DNA of 64,000 bases, from the NCBI RefSeq assembly GCF_004348825.1, contig NZ_SMJU01000003.1:62001-126000 (forward strand), written 5' to 3'. The position numbers and the translations under genes are program-made. Below are positions 44,226-52,961 of this stretch, piece after piece; the first letter of the stretch is position 1, and every line of letters begins with the position of its first letter. The notes beneath the pieces were generated by a model that searched no databases, had not been told where the DNA came from, and worked only from the letters and a program-made list of their open reading frames with translations. Origin of the DNA: Arundinibacter roseus (GTDB lineage Bacteria; Bacteroidota; Bacteroidia; Cytophagales; Spirosomataceae).

Positions 44226-45470
44226 CTATTTCACCAGACTAAGTTGATACACATTTGATTTTGGGAGACTTTTAAGCGCAATTTGTCCTTCCAGCCATTT
44301 TATTATAAGACTATGTTCTTCCAGTCCCTGCGCATGACGTCCCTGTTCATAGGCACGAAAGCCCAGAATGTAGGTTCGGTTCAAGGGTCGGTATTGAAAA
44401 AAGAACTGTTCATTTTTTTTGATAATCATTTCCCGAATAGCAGCAGCTTGTACAAATGCAGGCCCTTCTGTTATTGAAATCCCTTTTTCCCATGCGTGTG
44501 AAGTAGCCGTTGCGACCAATTGATTATTAACCGTGAGGGCATATACACCTTTTCTTAAACCAGAAATAGCGAGGGTAGGGAGCATACCATCTGGTAGTTG
44601 GCCGGACTGAGGAGCAGGAAGCGGCAGGTAACCGGGCTCCATTGCAAAGCGTATGATGGAGTTGGGCTCTGATTCCAGGATTTGCACTGATGCCGGAGCT
44701 TTTACTCCGTTTTTTTTCATTTGCAACGAAACCGACTGTGAGCGTGGGGTCAGGCCCAGATTTTTTTCTAAAATACCCGCCAAATGGTAATATCCCAATT
44801 CGTTCAAATGAACGCCATTTTCCAGGATAGATTGTGACTTACTGATCTCTGTCAGCGGGGTCAGGATATCCACATACCGAAGTCCGCGGGTTTTGGCAGT
44901 CGCAGAAATTTCGGCGGCATAGCGTCTCAAATCAGCATTTCTTCCCGACACATTGGCCGACGAATCGGCATATTGTACCGGCGTTGGTGAAAGCAGAATG
45001 GAGGTTGCGCCCAAAGAGTCGAGGTGGTCCAGCAATTTTGTTAGTCCTTCCCTGAAACGGGGCAAACCTGATTCTCCCTCCTGCGCCTCTACACCGCCAT
45101 ACGCTACAAAAACCAGCGTTGGCTGAGCTTTATTGAGCTGATTCATAAGGTGTTGGTAGGGTGTGGGAGGATTGGTAAACGTGCTCCGGGCTTCTCCCCA
45201 TACATTATCTCCCGTCCAGCCAAGGTTTCGGAATGTAATGTTTCGACCGGCATAGCGAGTTGTCAGGGCGAGTTCGAGATAGCCAAACTGAAAGTCATTT
45301 TCAAAAATGGAATTGCCCAGAAATACCACCCGTTCCTGCTCTTTGAGTATAAAGGCGTCCGCAGAAGTAAGCGTACTTTGGGTTGTTTTTTGGGCAAAAA
45401 CGCTGCCGAAGGAAAGCGCAAGAAGTACTACAAATGGCCCACAGGCGGCCAACACCTTTTTCTGTTTCAT
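44226..45470 (-). CDS. Exported SGNH/GDSL-type hydrolase
   Basis: A 414-aa exported protein beginning MKQKKVLAACGPFVVLLALSF (start at 45470; an in-frame ATG lies 5 codons upstream). Block I reads RVVFLGNSIFEND (Ser nucleophile candidate in a GNS variant of GDS), the oxyanion Gly is in GWTGDN, and the block V His is in ENGVHLNELGY. This is the SGNH fold used by sugar deacetylases. A C-terminal beta extension (about 260-410) is of unknown role. It precedes the haem-dehydrogenase gene by 1 nt. This is the arrangement seen in Cytophagales and Planctomycetes, where SGNH proteins accompany membrane-bound dehydrogenases. Confidence 0.82.
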   Translation of the reverse strand: MKQKKVLAACGPFVVLLALSFGSVFAQKTTQSTLTSADAFILKEQERVVFLGNSIFENDFQFGYLELALTTRYAGRNITFRNLGWTGDNVWGEARSTFTNPPTPYQHLMNQLNKAQPTLVFVAYGGVEAQEGESGLPRFREGLTKLLDHLDSLGATSILLSPTPVQYADSSANVSGRNADLRRYAAEISATAKTRGLRYVDILTPLTEISKSQSILENGVHLNELGYYHLAGILEKNLGLTPRSQSVSLQMKKNGVKAPASVQILESEPNSIIRFAMEPGYLPLPAPQSGQLPDGMLPTLAISGLRKGVYALTVNNQLVATATSHAWEKGISITEGPAFVQAAAIREMIIKKNEQFFFQYRPLNRTYILGFRAYEQGRHAQGLEEHSLIIKWLEGQIALKSLPKSNVYQLSLVK

Positions 45471-45976
45471 ACAAAATGGATTCAACTCAATCGTTTGGGT
45501 ATACTAATGTGAGCAATTAGACAGAATGATTATGTAAAAATAAGTTACTAATTTGAAAATATGATCGGTCTGTTCCATAAAAAGTCCGGAACTCAATTCT
45601 TATACTAGGAAAAAAGATGTGTCTGTCCACTGGAAACTCTGAGTTTGAACTGAAAAGAGCTGGAAAATTTAGGTCGAAATTTTAAAATATAACATGTAGG
45701 CGCTTTATCTGCGCACTGGAAGTACCAAGTGTTTTCATTCACCTGTCTTTTCCAGTCCTTACCAGTTGAAAATAGTAGACTAAGTCTTCTTGCAAACCTA
45801 AAATGTCGTGCACGTCTCAATTTCAGATTATACCACCTGAAAATGGAAAAATACCTGATGACCAGGAAAGCTAACCAATTACTCAGTATACAAATTTTTT
45901 TATATAGATAGGTTTAACTTAGCAAACTGTGGAACGCTCCCGGAAAAACTTCACCCTAATAAACCCGACAAAATCT
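45471..45976. other. Divergent intergenic region
   Basis: 506 bp between the SGNH gene (minus) and the fibre-like gene (plus). A 71-codon minus-strand reading frame at 45605-45820 has no convincing start or homology and is judged noise. No RNA gene or palindrome was seen; two promoters must lie here. Confidence 0.35.
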
Positions 45977-47548
45977 ATGAAATCTCTGCTACTTTTTTTC
46001 TTCGTACTGATCGCCACTCAACTCAGGGCTCAAACTATTAGAGTTGTGGAGCCTGTTGTCAATAACTTCGGAACAGACAATATATTGATTGGTAGTTCGG
46101 CAGGAGCCGTCAACATGACAAGTCAAAATAGTGTAGTTATTGGCAAGCACGCAGGGTTAATCCTTACCACAGGTTCACACAATATAATGATCGGACGAAG
46201 TGCGGGTGGCTTTACTCAAACCGGAGGATTTAATGTTTTTATGGGTTATAATTCCGGCTTCGGCAACACCGTCGGAAGTCATAATGTTTTTTTGGGCCAC
46301 CGCGCCGGGGAGGGCAACAACACTGGTTCCATGAATGTCGCAATTGGTAGTGTTACTGGTTTTCGCAATGGCACCTTTGGCAGTATTGGCACCAACAACA
46401 TAATGGTAGGTGATAGTGCTGGTTTTAAGAATTTTGCAAGTAACAATGTATTTATTGGTGGTAAGTCAGGTCACAACAATACCACAGGATTACGAAATAA
46501 TTTTCTGGGACGGAGTGCCGGATTTCTCAATACAGTCGGACGGGACAATATATTCCTGGGAAGTTTTGCTGCCTATTACAATACAATTGGCTCCGAAAAC
46601 ATAGTGATCGGAAATTTTGCCGGACAGCGCAACCAACAGCCGGGAAGCATGGGTAGTGCCAATGTCCTGATGGGCGATAGCACGGGCTATAAAAACACGG
46701 GTGATCGAAATGTTTTTCTGGGTAAATCCGTAGGGTTTCAAAATACTGCCGGTTCGGGCAATACTTACGTTGGTTTTGGGACGGATGGCCTGGGAAATCA
46801 AGGACCCACCTTACAGCGAGCTACGGCTATTGGTCATAATGCCAAAGTGGGTGTTCAGGATGGCATGGTGCTGGGTGATACCTCACAGGTGAAAGTCGGA
46901 ATTGGCACGGCGTTTCCGAATCAGCGGCTCACTATCCGGGGGAATATCAACTTTTTGGCTTTTGACAATTCCATACAGATTCAGAATCGACCACTTTTGC
47001 AGTGGGATGAGCGAGAAAATCTGGCCTTGGGATTGGATGTTGCGCTAAATTCTGACCAAAAAAATACCTTGATCCTGGGCAATGAAGGCACAAAACTCGG
47101 CATTGGCACCCATACCCCACAGGCGAAGGTAGAAATCAATAGCGGGCAAGCGGGTAATTCAGGCTTGGTATTTTCTCAGCTTAAAAATCAGCAAACAGAC
47201 CAAAAGTTCCTTACAGTAAATCAGGATGGTTTGGTTGAAATACAGGATATTTTGGTACAGGCGGCTGATCCGAATTCCTGGGCTGATTATGTGTTTGAGC
47301 CTTCGTATAGGCTGCTTCCTTTAGCTGATTTAGAACGATTTATTCATGCCAACCGGCATTTGCCAAACTTTCCATCATCCGAGCAAATTGCACAAGCCGG
47401 TATACCACTTCAAGAATTCCTGTCCCTTCAAACCAGGAAAATTGAAGAATTGACGTTGTACATTATCGACCTGCAAAAAAGTAATGAAGAACTTGCAGCG
47501 CTTCGGCAGGAATTAAATGAATTACGACAGATAGTTCTGAAAAAATAA
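45977..47548 (+). CDS. Exported fibre-like protein with IGxxAGxxN repeats and C-terminal coiled coil
   Basis: A 523-aa protein with a signal peptide (MKSLLLFFFVLIATQLRAQ). About 290 residues consist of imperfect repeats of the form NVFLGxxAGxxNTxGSxN (IGSSAG, IGRSAG, FLGHRAG, VGDSAG, FLGRSAG), as in phage tail fibres and Bacteroidota YadA/Hep_Hag-like stalks, which form trimeric beta-solenoids. Then VGIGTAFPNQRLTI and a C-terminal segment with ADYVFEPSYRLLPLADLERF, NRHLPNFPS and a heptad coil (QTRKIEELTLYIIDLQ), the standard chaperone-like ending of this family. It is probably a surface or tail-fibre-like adhesin. The gene is alone and ends in a long hairpin. Confidence 0.75.
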   Translation: MKSLLLFFFVLIATQLRAQTIRVVEPVVNNFGTDNILIGSSAGAVNMTSQNSVVIGKHAGLILTTGSHNIMIGRSAGGFTQTGGFNVFMGYNSGFGNTVGSHNVFLGHRAGEGNNTGSMNVAIGSVTGFRNGTFGSIGTNNIMVGDSAGFKNFASNNVFIGGKSGHNNTTGLRNNFLGRSAGFLNTVGRDNIFLGSFAAYYNTIGSENIVIGNFAGQRNQQPGSMGSANVLMGDSTGYKNTGDRNVFLGKSVGFQNTAGSGNTYVGFGTDGLGNQGPTLQRATAIGHNAKVGVQDGMVLGDTSQVKVGIGTAFPNQRLTIRGNINFLAFDNSIQIQNRPLLQWDERENLALGLDVALNSDQKNTLILGNEGTKLGIGTHTPQAKVEINSGQAGNSGLVFSQLKNQQTDQKFLTVNQDGLVEIQDILVQAADPNSWADYVFEPSYRLLPLADLERFIHANRHLPNFPSSEQIAQAGIPLQEFLSLQTRKIEELTLYIIDLQKSNEELAALRQELNELRQIVLKK

Positions 47549-47565
47549 GTACCGCATTTCAAATC

Positions 47566-47611
47566 CCTGAGCAGGCTGGTGAGGCAGGTACGCCTCACCA
47601 GCCTGCTCAGG
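47566..47611. terminator. 20-bp perfect hairpin between convergent genes
   Basis: CCTGAGCAGGCTGGTGAGGC, a 6-base loop, then its exact reverse complement. It overlaps the stop codon of the minus-strand LuxR-type gene (47607-47609), so it probably ends transcription from both sides. A T tract is weak, so processing or protection is also possible. Confidence 0.6.
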
Positions 47612-48107
47612 ACATAAGCGAACTTTGTAATTGCGTGTAGGCATGAAGTGCTTCCCGGGAATTGGATGCTCCCAACATCCTATAAATCTTTTTGATGTAA
47701 TAGCGCATGCCATTGACCGAAATATTCATTTGCTGCGATATTTCCTGGTAGGTACAACCCTCATCTAATAACTGCAAAATCCGAATATCCCGAGGCTTCA
47801 GGGATTTTTGAATAGGAGCGCCAACCCGAACCACAGGCAATAGACTGGCATCTGTCGTGGAAAACATCAGCTTGCTGGAAAATCTTTGCTGTCCTTTGTC
47901 TTTTATTGACAATGAAAAATGTCGTGTATCTAAAATTTGAATTGTAAAATTTTGCTGTAGCGCATCAATGAGTGTTTCTAGTCCTACGGAGTTTTCCATA
48001 GATAAAGTGATGCTCTTTTGGCTGTTCAGTGTGTTTGAGGGTTCCATAGATAAAAGTTGTTTAAGACTACTGAAAAATGAAAATGTACGTGTTTCGGTTT
48101 GAATCAC
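47607..48107 (-). CDS. LuxR-type helix-turn-helix regulator (small, one of two relatives in the window)
   Basis: A 166-aa protein with an N-terminal domain of no known family (1-100) and a C-terminal LuxR/GerE helix-turn-helix: LKPRDIRILQLLDEGCTYQEIS and NGMRYYIKKIYRMLGASNSREAL. There is no receiver domain. It begins with GTG at 48107 overlapping the AraC stop by 4 nt (GTGA), the end of a three-regulator operon. A relative with the same DNA-binding end lies at the right edge of the window. A start at Met21 (48047) is possible. Confidence 0.8.
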   Translation of the reverse strand: MIQTETRTFSFFSSLKQLLSMEPSNTLNSQKSITLSMENSVGLETLIDALQQNFTIQILDTRHFSLSIKDKGQQRFSSKLMFSTTDASLLPVVRVGAPIQKSLKPRDIRILQLLDEGCTYQEISQQMNISVNGMRYYIKKIYRMLGASNSREALHAYTQLQSSLMS

Positions 48108-48931
48108 AAAAGTGTGCTGCTGTGTTGACGGTGACGATTGAATATTCGTAAAAATCCGGAAGGATGACTGTACCCAAGCATGTAGGCAATTTGGGAAAGA
48201 GAATACTTTTCTGATTGCAGCAACAGATCAGCGTAGGCCATTTTTTTGGTTAAAAAATGTTGATGCGGACTTTCTCCGAATAATTCCTGAAAAAGCAATT
48301 TGAACTTACTGATGCTCATGCCCGTACGTCGGGCCATTTCCTGCACCGACGGAACAGGCACATGAAAGGAGTGACTGATCCGCTCTTCCAGATCCAGAAT
48401 GAGCTGACATTCATTATCCACGGCAACATCCAGGCCAGGTTTATGCAATAACTGACTGATTTCCTGAATATACGAATAGAGTTGTTGGGCAAAGTACGTG
48501 CGGGTTAGCAAACGTGGAAAGGCACTTACCATGTAGCGTAACCGAAAATCGCGGTGACGCAAGGCAAGTATACTTTCTTCCTTTTCCCATTGAAGTGCCA
48601 ATAATCGGGCACATTCAGCAAATTTTTCCAGGGTTAGAGATACATTAAGCTCCTGGATTAACCATTGATAACTTACAAAGACATACCCTGTAAGCTGCCT
48701 ACTTTCAAGAGCAATCAGTACATGTTTGCCTGCCATCCGGGTAGTGATTTGGTTACAAATAGGTTCAATACTAAGGGGAGATTTCAAGAGAAAGCCCATG
48801 AAATGCGGTTCAAAAAGTGCGTCATTTGGTTCCAGTTGAATAATATTTTTAAGGTTCAGGTAGGAAATCTCTTCCTGACTTTCAAGGCCGTGAATGATTC
48901 GTTGATTAAGAATTATTTTGTTATCTATCAT
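48104..48931 (-). CDS. AraC family transcriptional regulator
   Basis: About 275 aa from ATG at 48931 (MIDNKIILNQRIIHGLESQ). The N-terminal 150 residues have no recognised sensor domain. The C-terminal double helix-turn-helix is clear: VQEMARRTGMSISKFKLLFQE and the second helix pair SLSQIAYMLGYSHPSGFLRIF. The reading frame is open to 49126, and earlier starts (49087, overlapping the response-regulator gene) cannot be excluded; 48931 was chosen because the upstream translation looks like non-coding. Middle gene of the operon: LytTR, AraC, LuxR-type. Confidence 0.8.
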   Translation of the reverse strand: MIDNKIILNQRIIHGLESQEEISYLNLKNIIQLEPNDALFEPHFMGFLLKSPLSIEPICNQITTRMAGKHVLIALESRQLTGYVFVSYQWLIQELNVSLTLEKFAECARLLALQWEKEESILALRHRDFRLRYMVSAFPRLLTRTYFAQQLYSYIQEISQLLHKPGLDVAVDNECQLILDLEERISHSFHVPVPSVQEMARRTGMSISKFKLLFQELFGESPHQHFLTKKMAYADLLLQSEKYSLSQIAYMLGYSHPSGFLRIFNRHRQHSSTLL

Positions 48932-49070
48932 TGTGTGTAGGAGAGGAAGTACATGCACAAGTTCAATAGATTCTATATGTGTTGAGAAAAGTCTACACAA
49001 AAAGGGTGATAACTGGATTTTTTTTGGTGATGAATTGCCAGGAAAGTAATATATACAAGTAAAAATTGAC

Positions 49071-49793
49071 CTATTTGAAGTAGGCATGAACCTCCTTGCG
49101 AAAACTTTTTCCAATCGGAAGTTCAATTTCTCCGGTTAGAATTACGGAGTTGTCCGTGATTTTTAGCACATGTAAGTTATTTATTACAAATTTATTATGT
49201 AACCTTAAAAAACTACCATCAAGGTCTTCTTCCAGCAGTCGGGCCAGCGATTTTTTAAGTACATACTTTCGTTCACGGGTGAAAAATTGAGCATAATTCC
49301 CCTCTGCTTCTATATAAACGATGTCCCGAAAATTTACCCGTTCGGTATACCCTGTTTTATGACTTAGATATATGAACTGACGGTCCAGCACTTTGTAATG
49401 TTTCGCTTGTAAATACTCTTCCAGGGTTTTTTCCAGGGCAGAATGAAGGGTGAATTTGTTTAGAGGTTTTGCCAGATAATGTAGTCTTTTATAATGCATT
49501 ACTTCCTGATAAACCGATAATTCTGAGGAGCTTGTCATCATGACAATGGGTATAGTACTGTTCTTAAGACTTTTAAGCAACTTCAACCCTTCCGGTTTAC
49601 CTTCAATAAAAATATCGGAAAGGATGAGGTCGGGTTGATGGGTTTCGAGGGCCAAGATAAGCTCTTCAAGCGAGGTACACCACGCTAGTACCCTGTATTT
49701 ATAAGTTGTGCTGATTTCAGCATTTAGCATCATTTCGATCTGTATCTGATCAATCTCATTGTCTTCGAGGACGAGTAGGGTAATATCTTGCAT
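49071..49793 (-). CDS. LytTR-family response regulator
   Basis: A 240-aa two-component regulator from ATG at 49793 (MQDITLLVLEDNEIDQIQIE). The receiver domain (1-120) has acidic residues Glu10-Asp11, phospho-acceptor Asp60 in LILSDIF and Lys in YLAKPL. The LytTR DNA-binding domain (about 140-238) carries FRDIVYIEAEGNYAQFF and LRLHNKFVINNLHVLK. It is the first gene of a three-regulator operon and is divergent from the histidine kinase at 50143, its nearest possible partner. LytTR proteins usually pair with LytS-type kinases rather than HisKA ones, so the partnership is uncertain. Confidence 0.88.
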   Translation of the reverse strand: MQDITLLVLEDNEIDQIQIEMMLNAEISTTYKYRVLAWCTSLEELILALETHQPDLILSDIFIEGKPEGLKLLKSLKNSTIPIVMMTSSSELSVYQEVMHYKRLHYLAKPLNKFTLHSALEKTLEEYLQAKHYKVLDRQFIYLSHKTGYTERVNFRDIVYIEAEGNYAQFFTRERKYVLKKSLARLLEEDLDGSFLRLHNKFVINNLHVLKITDNSVILTGEIELPIGKSFRKEVHAYFK

Positions 49794-50142
49794 GTAGGAT
49801 AGGGTAGGGGGAAGGTATGCTTTTAACCAGTTCGGCAAAGTTATGTTTTGATACATAAAAATATAATTTTTTTATGTATCTGTTTTATGAAAATTAATTA
49901 GTACTTGAATTAGCATGTTGCATATTTTATGAATAAAAAATTAAAAGAATATTTCTACATTTAGTTTAGAAAAGACTTTCGGATGAAAAATACTTGATTT
50001 TAAAAAACTAAAAAGAAATTCAATCGGCGTTTTCACCAAAAATGACTTTTTGGCTATTAAAATGACTTTTTGTAAAAAGAGCAATTCTTTAATCGCCTTT
50101 TTGTTCCGAGTAAGGAATTTTTTGTTACATACCCTCTATTTT
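49794..50142. other. Divergent intergenic region of the regulator operon and kinase gene
   Basis: 349 bp, very AT-rich. It should contain the promoters of the LytTR operon (minus) and the kinase (plus). No operator palindrome stood out by eye. Confidence 0.4.
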
Positions 50143-52038
50143 ATGAAGTATCTATTAGTTCTATTTTTTATCGTTTTGATTTTTGTTCAAGACAGCTTTT
50201 CTCAACCAAAAAAAACTACTTCTTTTCGGGATTACTTTATTGTCAACATGAATCCCGATAGTCTTGAAAAGGAAGTCTATACCCGAAAAAATGAACCGGA
50301 CCGATACCTGCACGAATTGCTGCGATTGGAATATAGTCGGTATAAAATTTCGGATCATTTCGGGAATGATCTATCCAGCATTCAGAGGTTACTTGCACGA
50401 AAGCCCTCGGGAATTGGCACGGCGATGTACCATTATATTCTAGGGTTACGCTACAAATCCGAAGATGCTCCCCGGGCACTTGGGTATTTTCAGCAGGCGC
50501 TTTCCTATTTCGAACGAACAAAAGACACATCCGGCCTGGCGCATTGTCACCTTGCGTTGGTGCGGCTGAATACCGATAATTTCAACGATAGTATTGGAGA
50601 TACAAAAGGAGCGAAGTATTATTTTGATAAAACCGTTGAGCTGGTAGAAAAGTCATCTGATGAGCGCGACCGGATTAGTCTGCTGCCCCGGTACCTTGCT
50701 GACAGAGATCTTTTTTATGAGGAAATGCCGCTTACGGAAGTAGAAAAAGAATTCAGGAAAATTATTCAATTGGTAAGAAAATACCCGGAAATGACATTCA
50801 TGTTAAAGGATATTTATCTTAACCTAAGTTACTTTTATTTAATTAATCAGAAATATACAAAAGCCATCGAAACGCTGAATTTATCTTTAAAGAACGCTTC
50901 GCATTGTAGTCCGTATAACCGGGTTACGATTTACTCAAATCTTGCGTCGGCCAACGAAGGACTAGAAGATTATGATGAAATGGAAAAACTTTTAGAGAAA
51001 ATTATTGCAACTCCATTTCCCAAAATTCATTTTCATGAATATGTATACATTGAAGCAAATTTCGGGTTGGCATTAGCTGCCATTCAAACCAAAAAGCTCG
51101 ATCGGATTATGCCCTATTTAATTGAATACGATGGCTTGAACCGGGCCCGTGCTGATCGATTAAAAACTCGTGACCTGCTAAACCTGCAAACCAAATACGA
51201 AACGGAGAAGAAACAAGCCACAATCAATACCTTGAATCTGGAAAAGCAGCTAATAGAAGATCGAAACCGGCTCATAATCGGCAGTTTGCTTGTGGCACTC
51301 CTGCTTTTGGCAATCGTTAGTTTTCTGGCTATTCGGCTTCGGTCCACCAATCGGGCCCTACAAACAATTACCCGAAGTCGGGATAAATTATTTACGGTTA
51401 TTGCTCATGATTTGCGTAGTCCGATCAATACCTATCAGGGCTTAAGTGACACTTTGGGGTATTTAATCAAAAGCCAACAGGTAGATCGTATTCAGACCGT
51501 CGCACGGCAAATTGATCAAACCGGACAGAATCTTTCTCATTTATTGACCAACCTTTTTGAGTGGAGCCGCTCGCAGTTGGGACAAATTCAGCCGCGCCTG
51601 CAAAGCATCGATGTTTCTTCCTGGCTGAATGGTTTCTTGCCTGTATATAAGGATTCCGCGTTGGTGAAAGGGGTTGAGCTGGAAACCCGGATTGCGGAGA
51701 ATATGACGCTTGTGTCTGACCCGGATATGTTGTCGGCAATTGTCAGGAATTTACTCGACAACGCCATTAAACACTGCGAACGCGGCAAGCCGGTTATTTT
51801 TTTAATGGATACCACCGCCCAACACACCCGTATCATAATTCAAAATACCGTCAGCCATTTTTCAGAAGGTAAGTTGCTGGATCTTCAGCAGCATTTATCG
51901 GGTCAAAAACCACTGATCTACGGCGAAGATAATACCGGACTTGGACTACTCCTCATCAAAGAATTTGCCGATAGTTTGCAGACATCTGTGCAGGTTTCTT
52001 ACGTGGATGGATTACTTGCCTTTGAAATACACATTTGA
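50143..52038 (+). CDS. TPR-containing sensor histidine kinase
   Basis: A 631-aa membrane kinase. The start at 50143 (MKYLLVLFFIVLIFVQDSFSQ) gives a signal peptide; the open frame before it is not used. A periplasmic region of TPR-like helices (about 60-370; FQQALSYFERTKDTSGLAHCH, YTKAIETLNLSLKNAS), a transmembrane helix (about 383-402, LIIGSLLVALLLLAIVSFLA), then a HisKA domain with His422 in FTVIAHDLRSPINTY and an HATPase domain (LLDNAIKH N box, NTGLGLLL G2). The ATPase lacks a clear G1 DxGxG, since the expected spot reads NTVSHFSEG, so activity could be weak. It is divergent from the LytTR regulator. Terminator 25 bp after the stop. Confidence 0.85.
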   Translation: MKYLLVLFFIVLIFVQDSFSQPKKTTSFRDYFIVNMNPDSLEKEVYTRKNEPDRYLHELLRLEYSRYKISDHFGNDLSSIQRLLARKPSGIGTAMYHYILGLRYKSEDAPRALGYFQQALSYFERTKDTSGLAHCHLALVRLNTDNFNDSIGDTKGAKYYFDKTVELVEKSSDERDRISLLPRYLADRDLFYEEMPLTEVEKEFRKIIQLVRKYPEMTFMLKDIYLNLSYFYLINQKYTKAIETLNLSLKNASHCSPYNRVTIYSNLASANEGLEDYDEMEKLLEKIIATPFPKIHFHEYVYIEANFGLALAAIQTKKLDRIMPYLIEYDGLNRARADRLKTRDLLNLQTKYETEKKQATINTLNLEKQLIEDRNRLIIGSLLVALLLLAIVSFLAIRLRSTNRALQTITRSRDKLFTVIAHDLRSPINTYQGLSDTLGYLIKSQQVDRIQTVARQIDQTGQNLSHLLTNLFEWSRSQLGQIQPRLQSIDVSSWLNGFLPVYKDSALVKGVELETRIAENMTLVSDPDMLSAIVRNLLDNAIKHCERGKPVIFLMDTTAQHTRIIIQNTVSHFSEGKLLDLQQHLSGQKPLIYGEDNTGLGLLLIKEFADSLQTSVQVSYVDGLLAFEIHI

Positions 52039-52063
52039 CAATTGGCACGATCATCAAAAATTT

Positions 52064-52106
52064 AAAAGTCTTAAAATTGACGAAATGAGTCAATTTTAAG
52101 ACTTTT
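52064..52106 (+). terminator. Terminator of the TPR kinase gene
   Basis: AAAAGTCTTAAAATTGAC, a 7-base loop, then GTCAATTTTAAGACTTTT: a perfect 18-bp stem with T tract. Confidence 0.88.
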
Positions 52107-52331
52107 TGTCTTCGTTATCCGTACGATTATTGCCCCTACTTTGTTTCTGCTATTTATGTACAGTGCTTTAAGCCCTACTGTACCTGCATTTGGATCTCCT
52201 GTATTCATCGAGGATCAAAATAAACTTTTTAGCCAAAAAAAGACTAAATGAGCGTCTTAAATGACGTTTTGTCTACTTCTGTGGTCGTTTGTTTGCACGT
52301 ATTTGTGTTGACACATTCAAGTTCAGAGCTT

Positions 52332-52634
52332 ATGACTGCAACAGTTTACACAGCAAAACCCCCTCTCAATTTCCTGAGTGATTGGAGGCGTAAAGGCTTC
52401 CTGTTTATTTTTCTATTGGCGATTGCCGGAAACGTCAGCGCACAGCTGTTGGCCCGGGTTGATAAAGCGGGGAGTATCCCTGAGAAAGCAATTCCGCCAG
52501 GACTCAAAAAGGCCGACCTCAGCCCTCAGCAAGTAGAAGCCATGGAAAATGCCCTGAAAAAAAAGGCCGCTATCCTGCGGTTTGAACAAAATCAGGGGCA
52601 GTTGGGCAATCAAAACGGTTCCGATTATCACTAA
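52332..52634 (+). pseudogene. N-terminal fragment of an SBBP/DUF7948-type surface protein
   Basis: About 100 codons from ATG at 52332: a signal peptide (FLFIFLLAIAGNVSAQ) followed by ILRFEQNQGQLGNQNG, the motif (F-x-E/Q-N-x-G-Q-W/L) that opens DUF7948 and precedes SBBP-repeat proteins. The frame then stops at 52634. In another frame the next residues read VPIITNADGIMVDQNLK, then a stop. The remainder of such a protein is missing and a different protein of this kind starts 330 bp downstream, so this looks like the broken or duplicated head of the adhesin. A free-standing small secreted protein is the alternative. Confidence 0.5.
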
Positions 52635-52961
52635 TGCTGATGGGATCATGGTTGATCAAAATCTAAAACCTTAATAACCAAGATTTTAGAGCCATTATGT
52701 TAAAGTAGAAGCAATGTAGATTCAAAGTCAAACAATAAACAGGCATAAGCCAATAATCTTTGAAGCATACATTCTCACTTTATATCCATAATGTTAAAAA
52801 ATGGACCAAATAGTTTACTTATTCCTTCATTCTTTCTCTTACTGAATCCACTTACAATGTTCTCAGTAATGTTTCTATTGTCAACTAATATGATAAAATC
52901 TATCCTAAATCGCCAACCATCCGGCTCGTTGCACGTCGGTTCTTTCTATTGGCTTCGGCCA

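Noticed and set aside
45605-45820. 71-codon minus-strand reading frame between the SGNH and fibre-like genes
   Set aside because: No convincing start, hydrophobic signal or recognisable motif, and low-complexity basic composition; probably chance in intergenic DNA.
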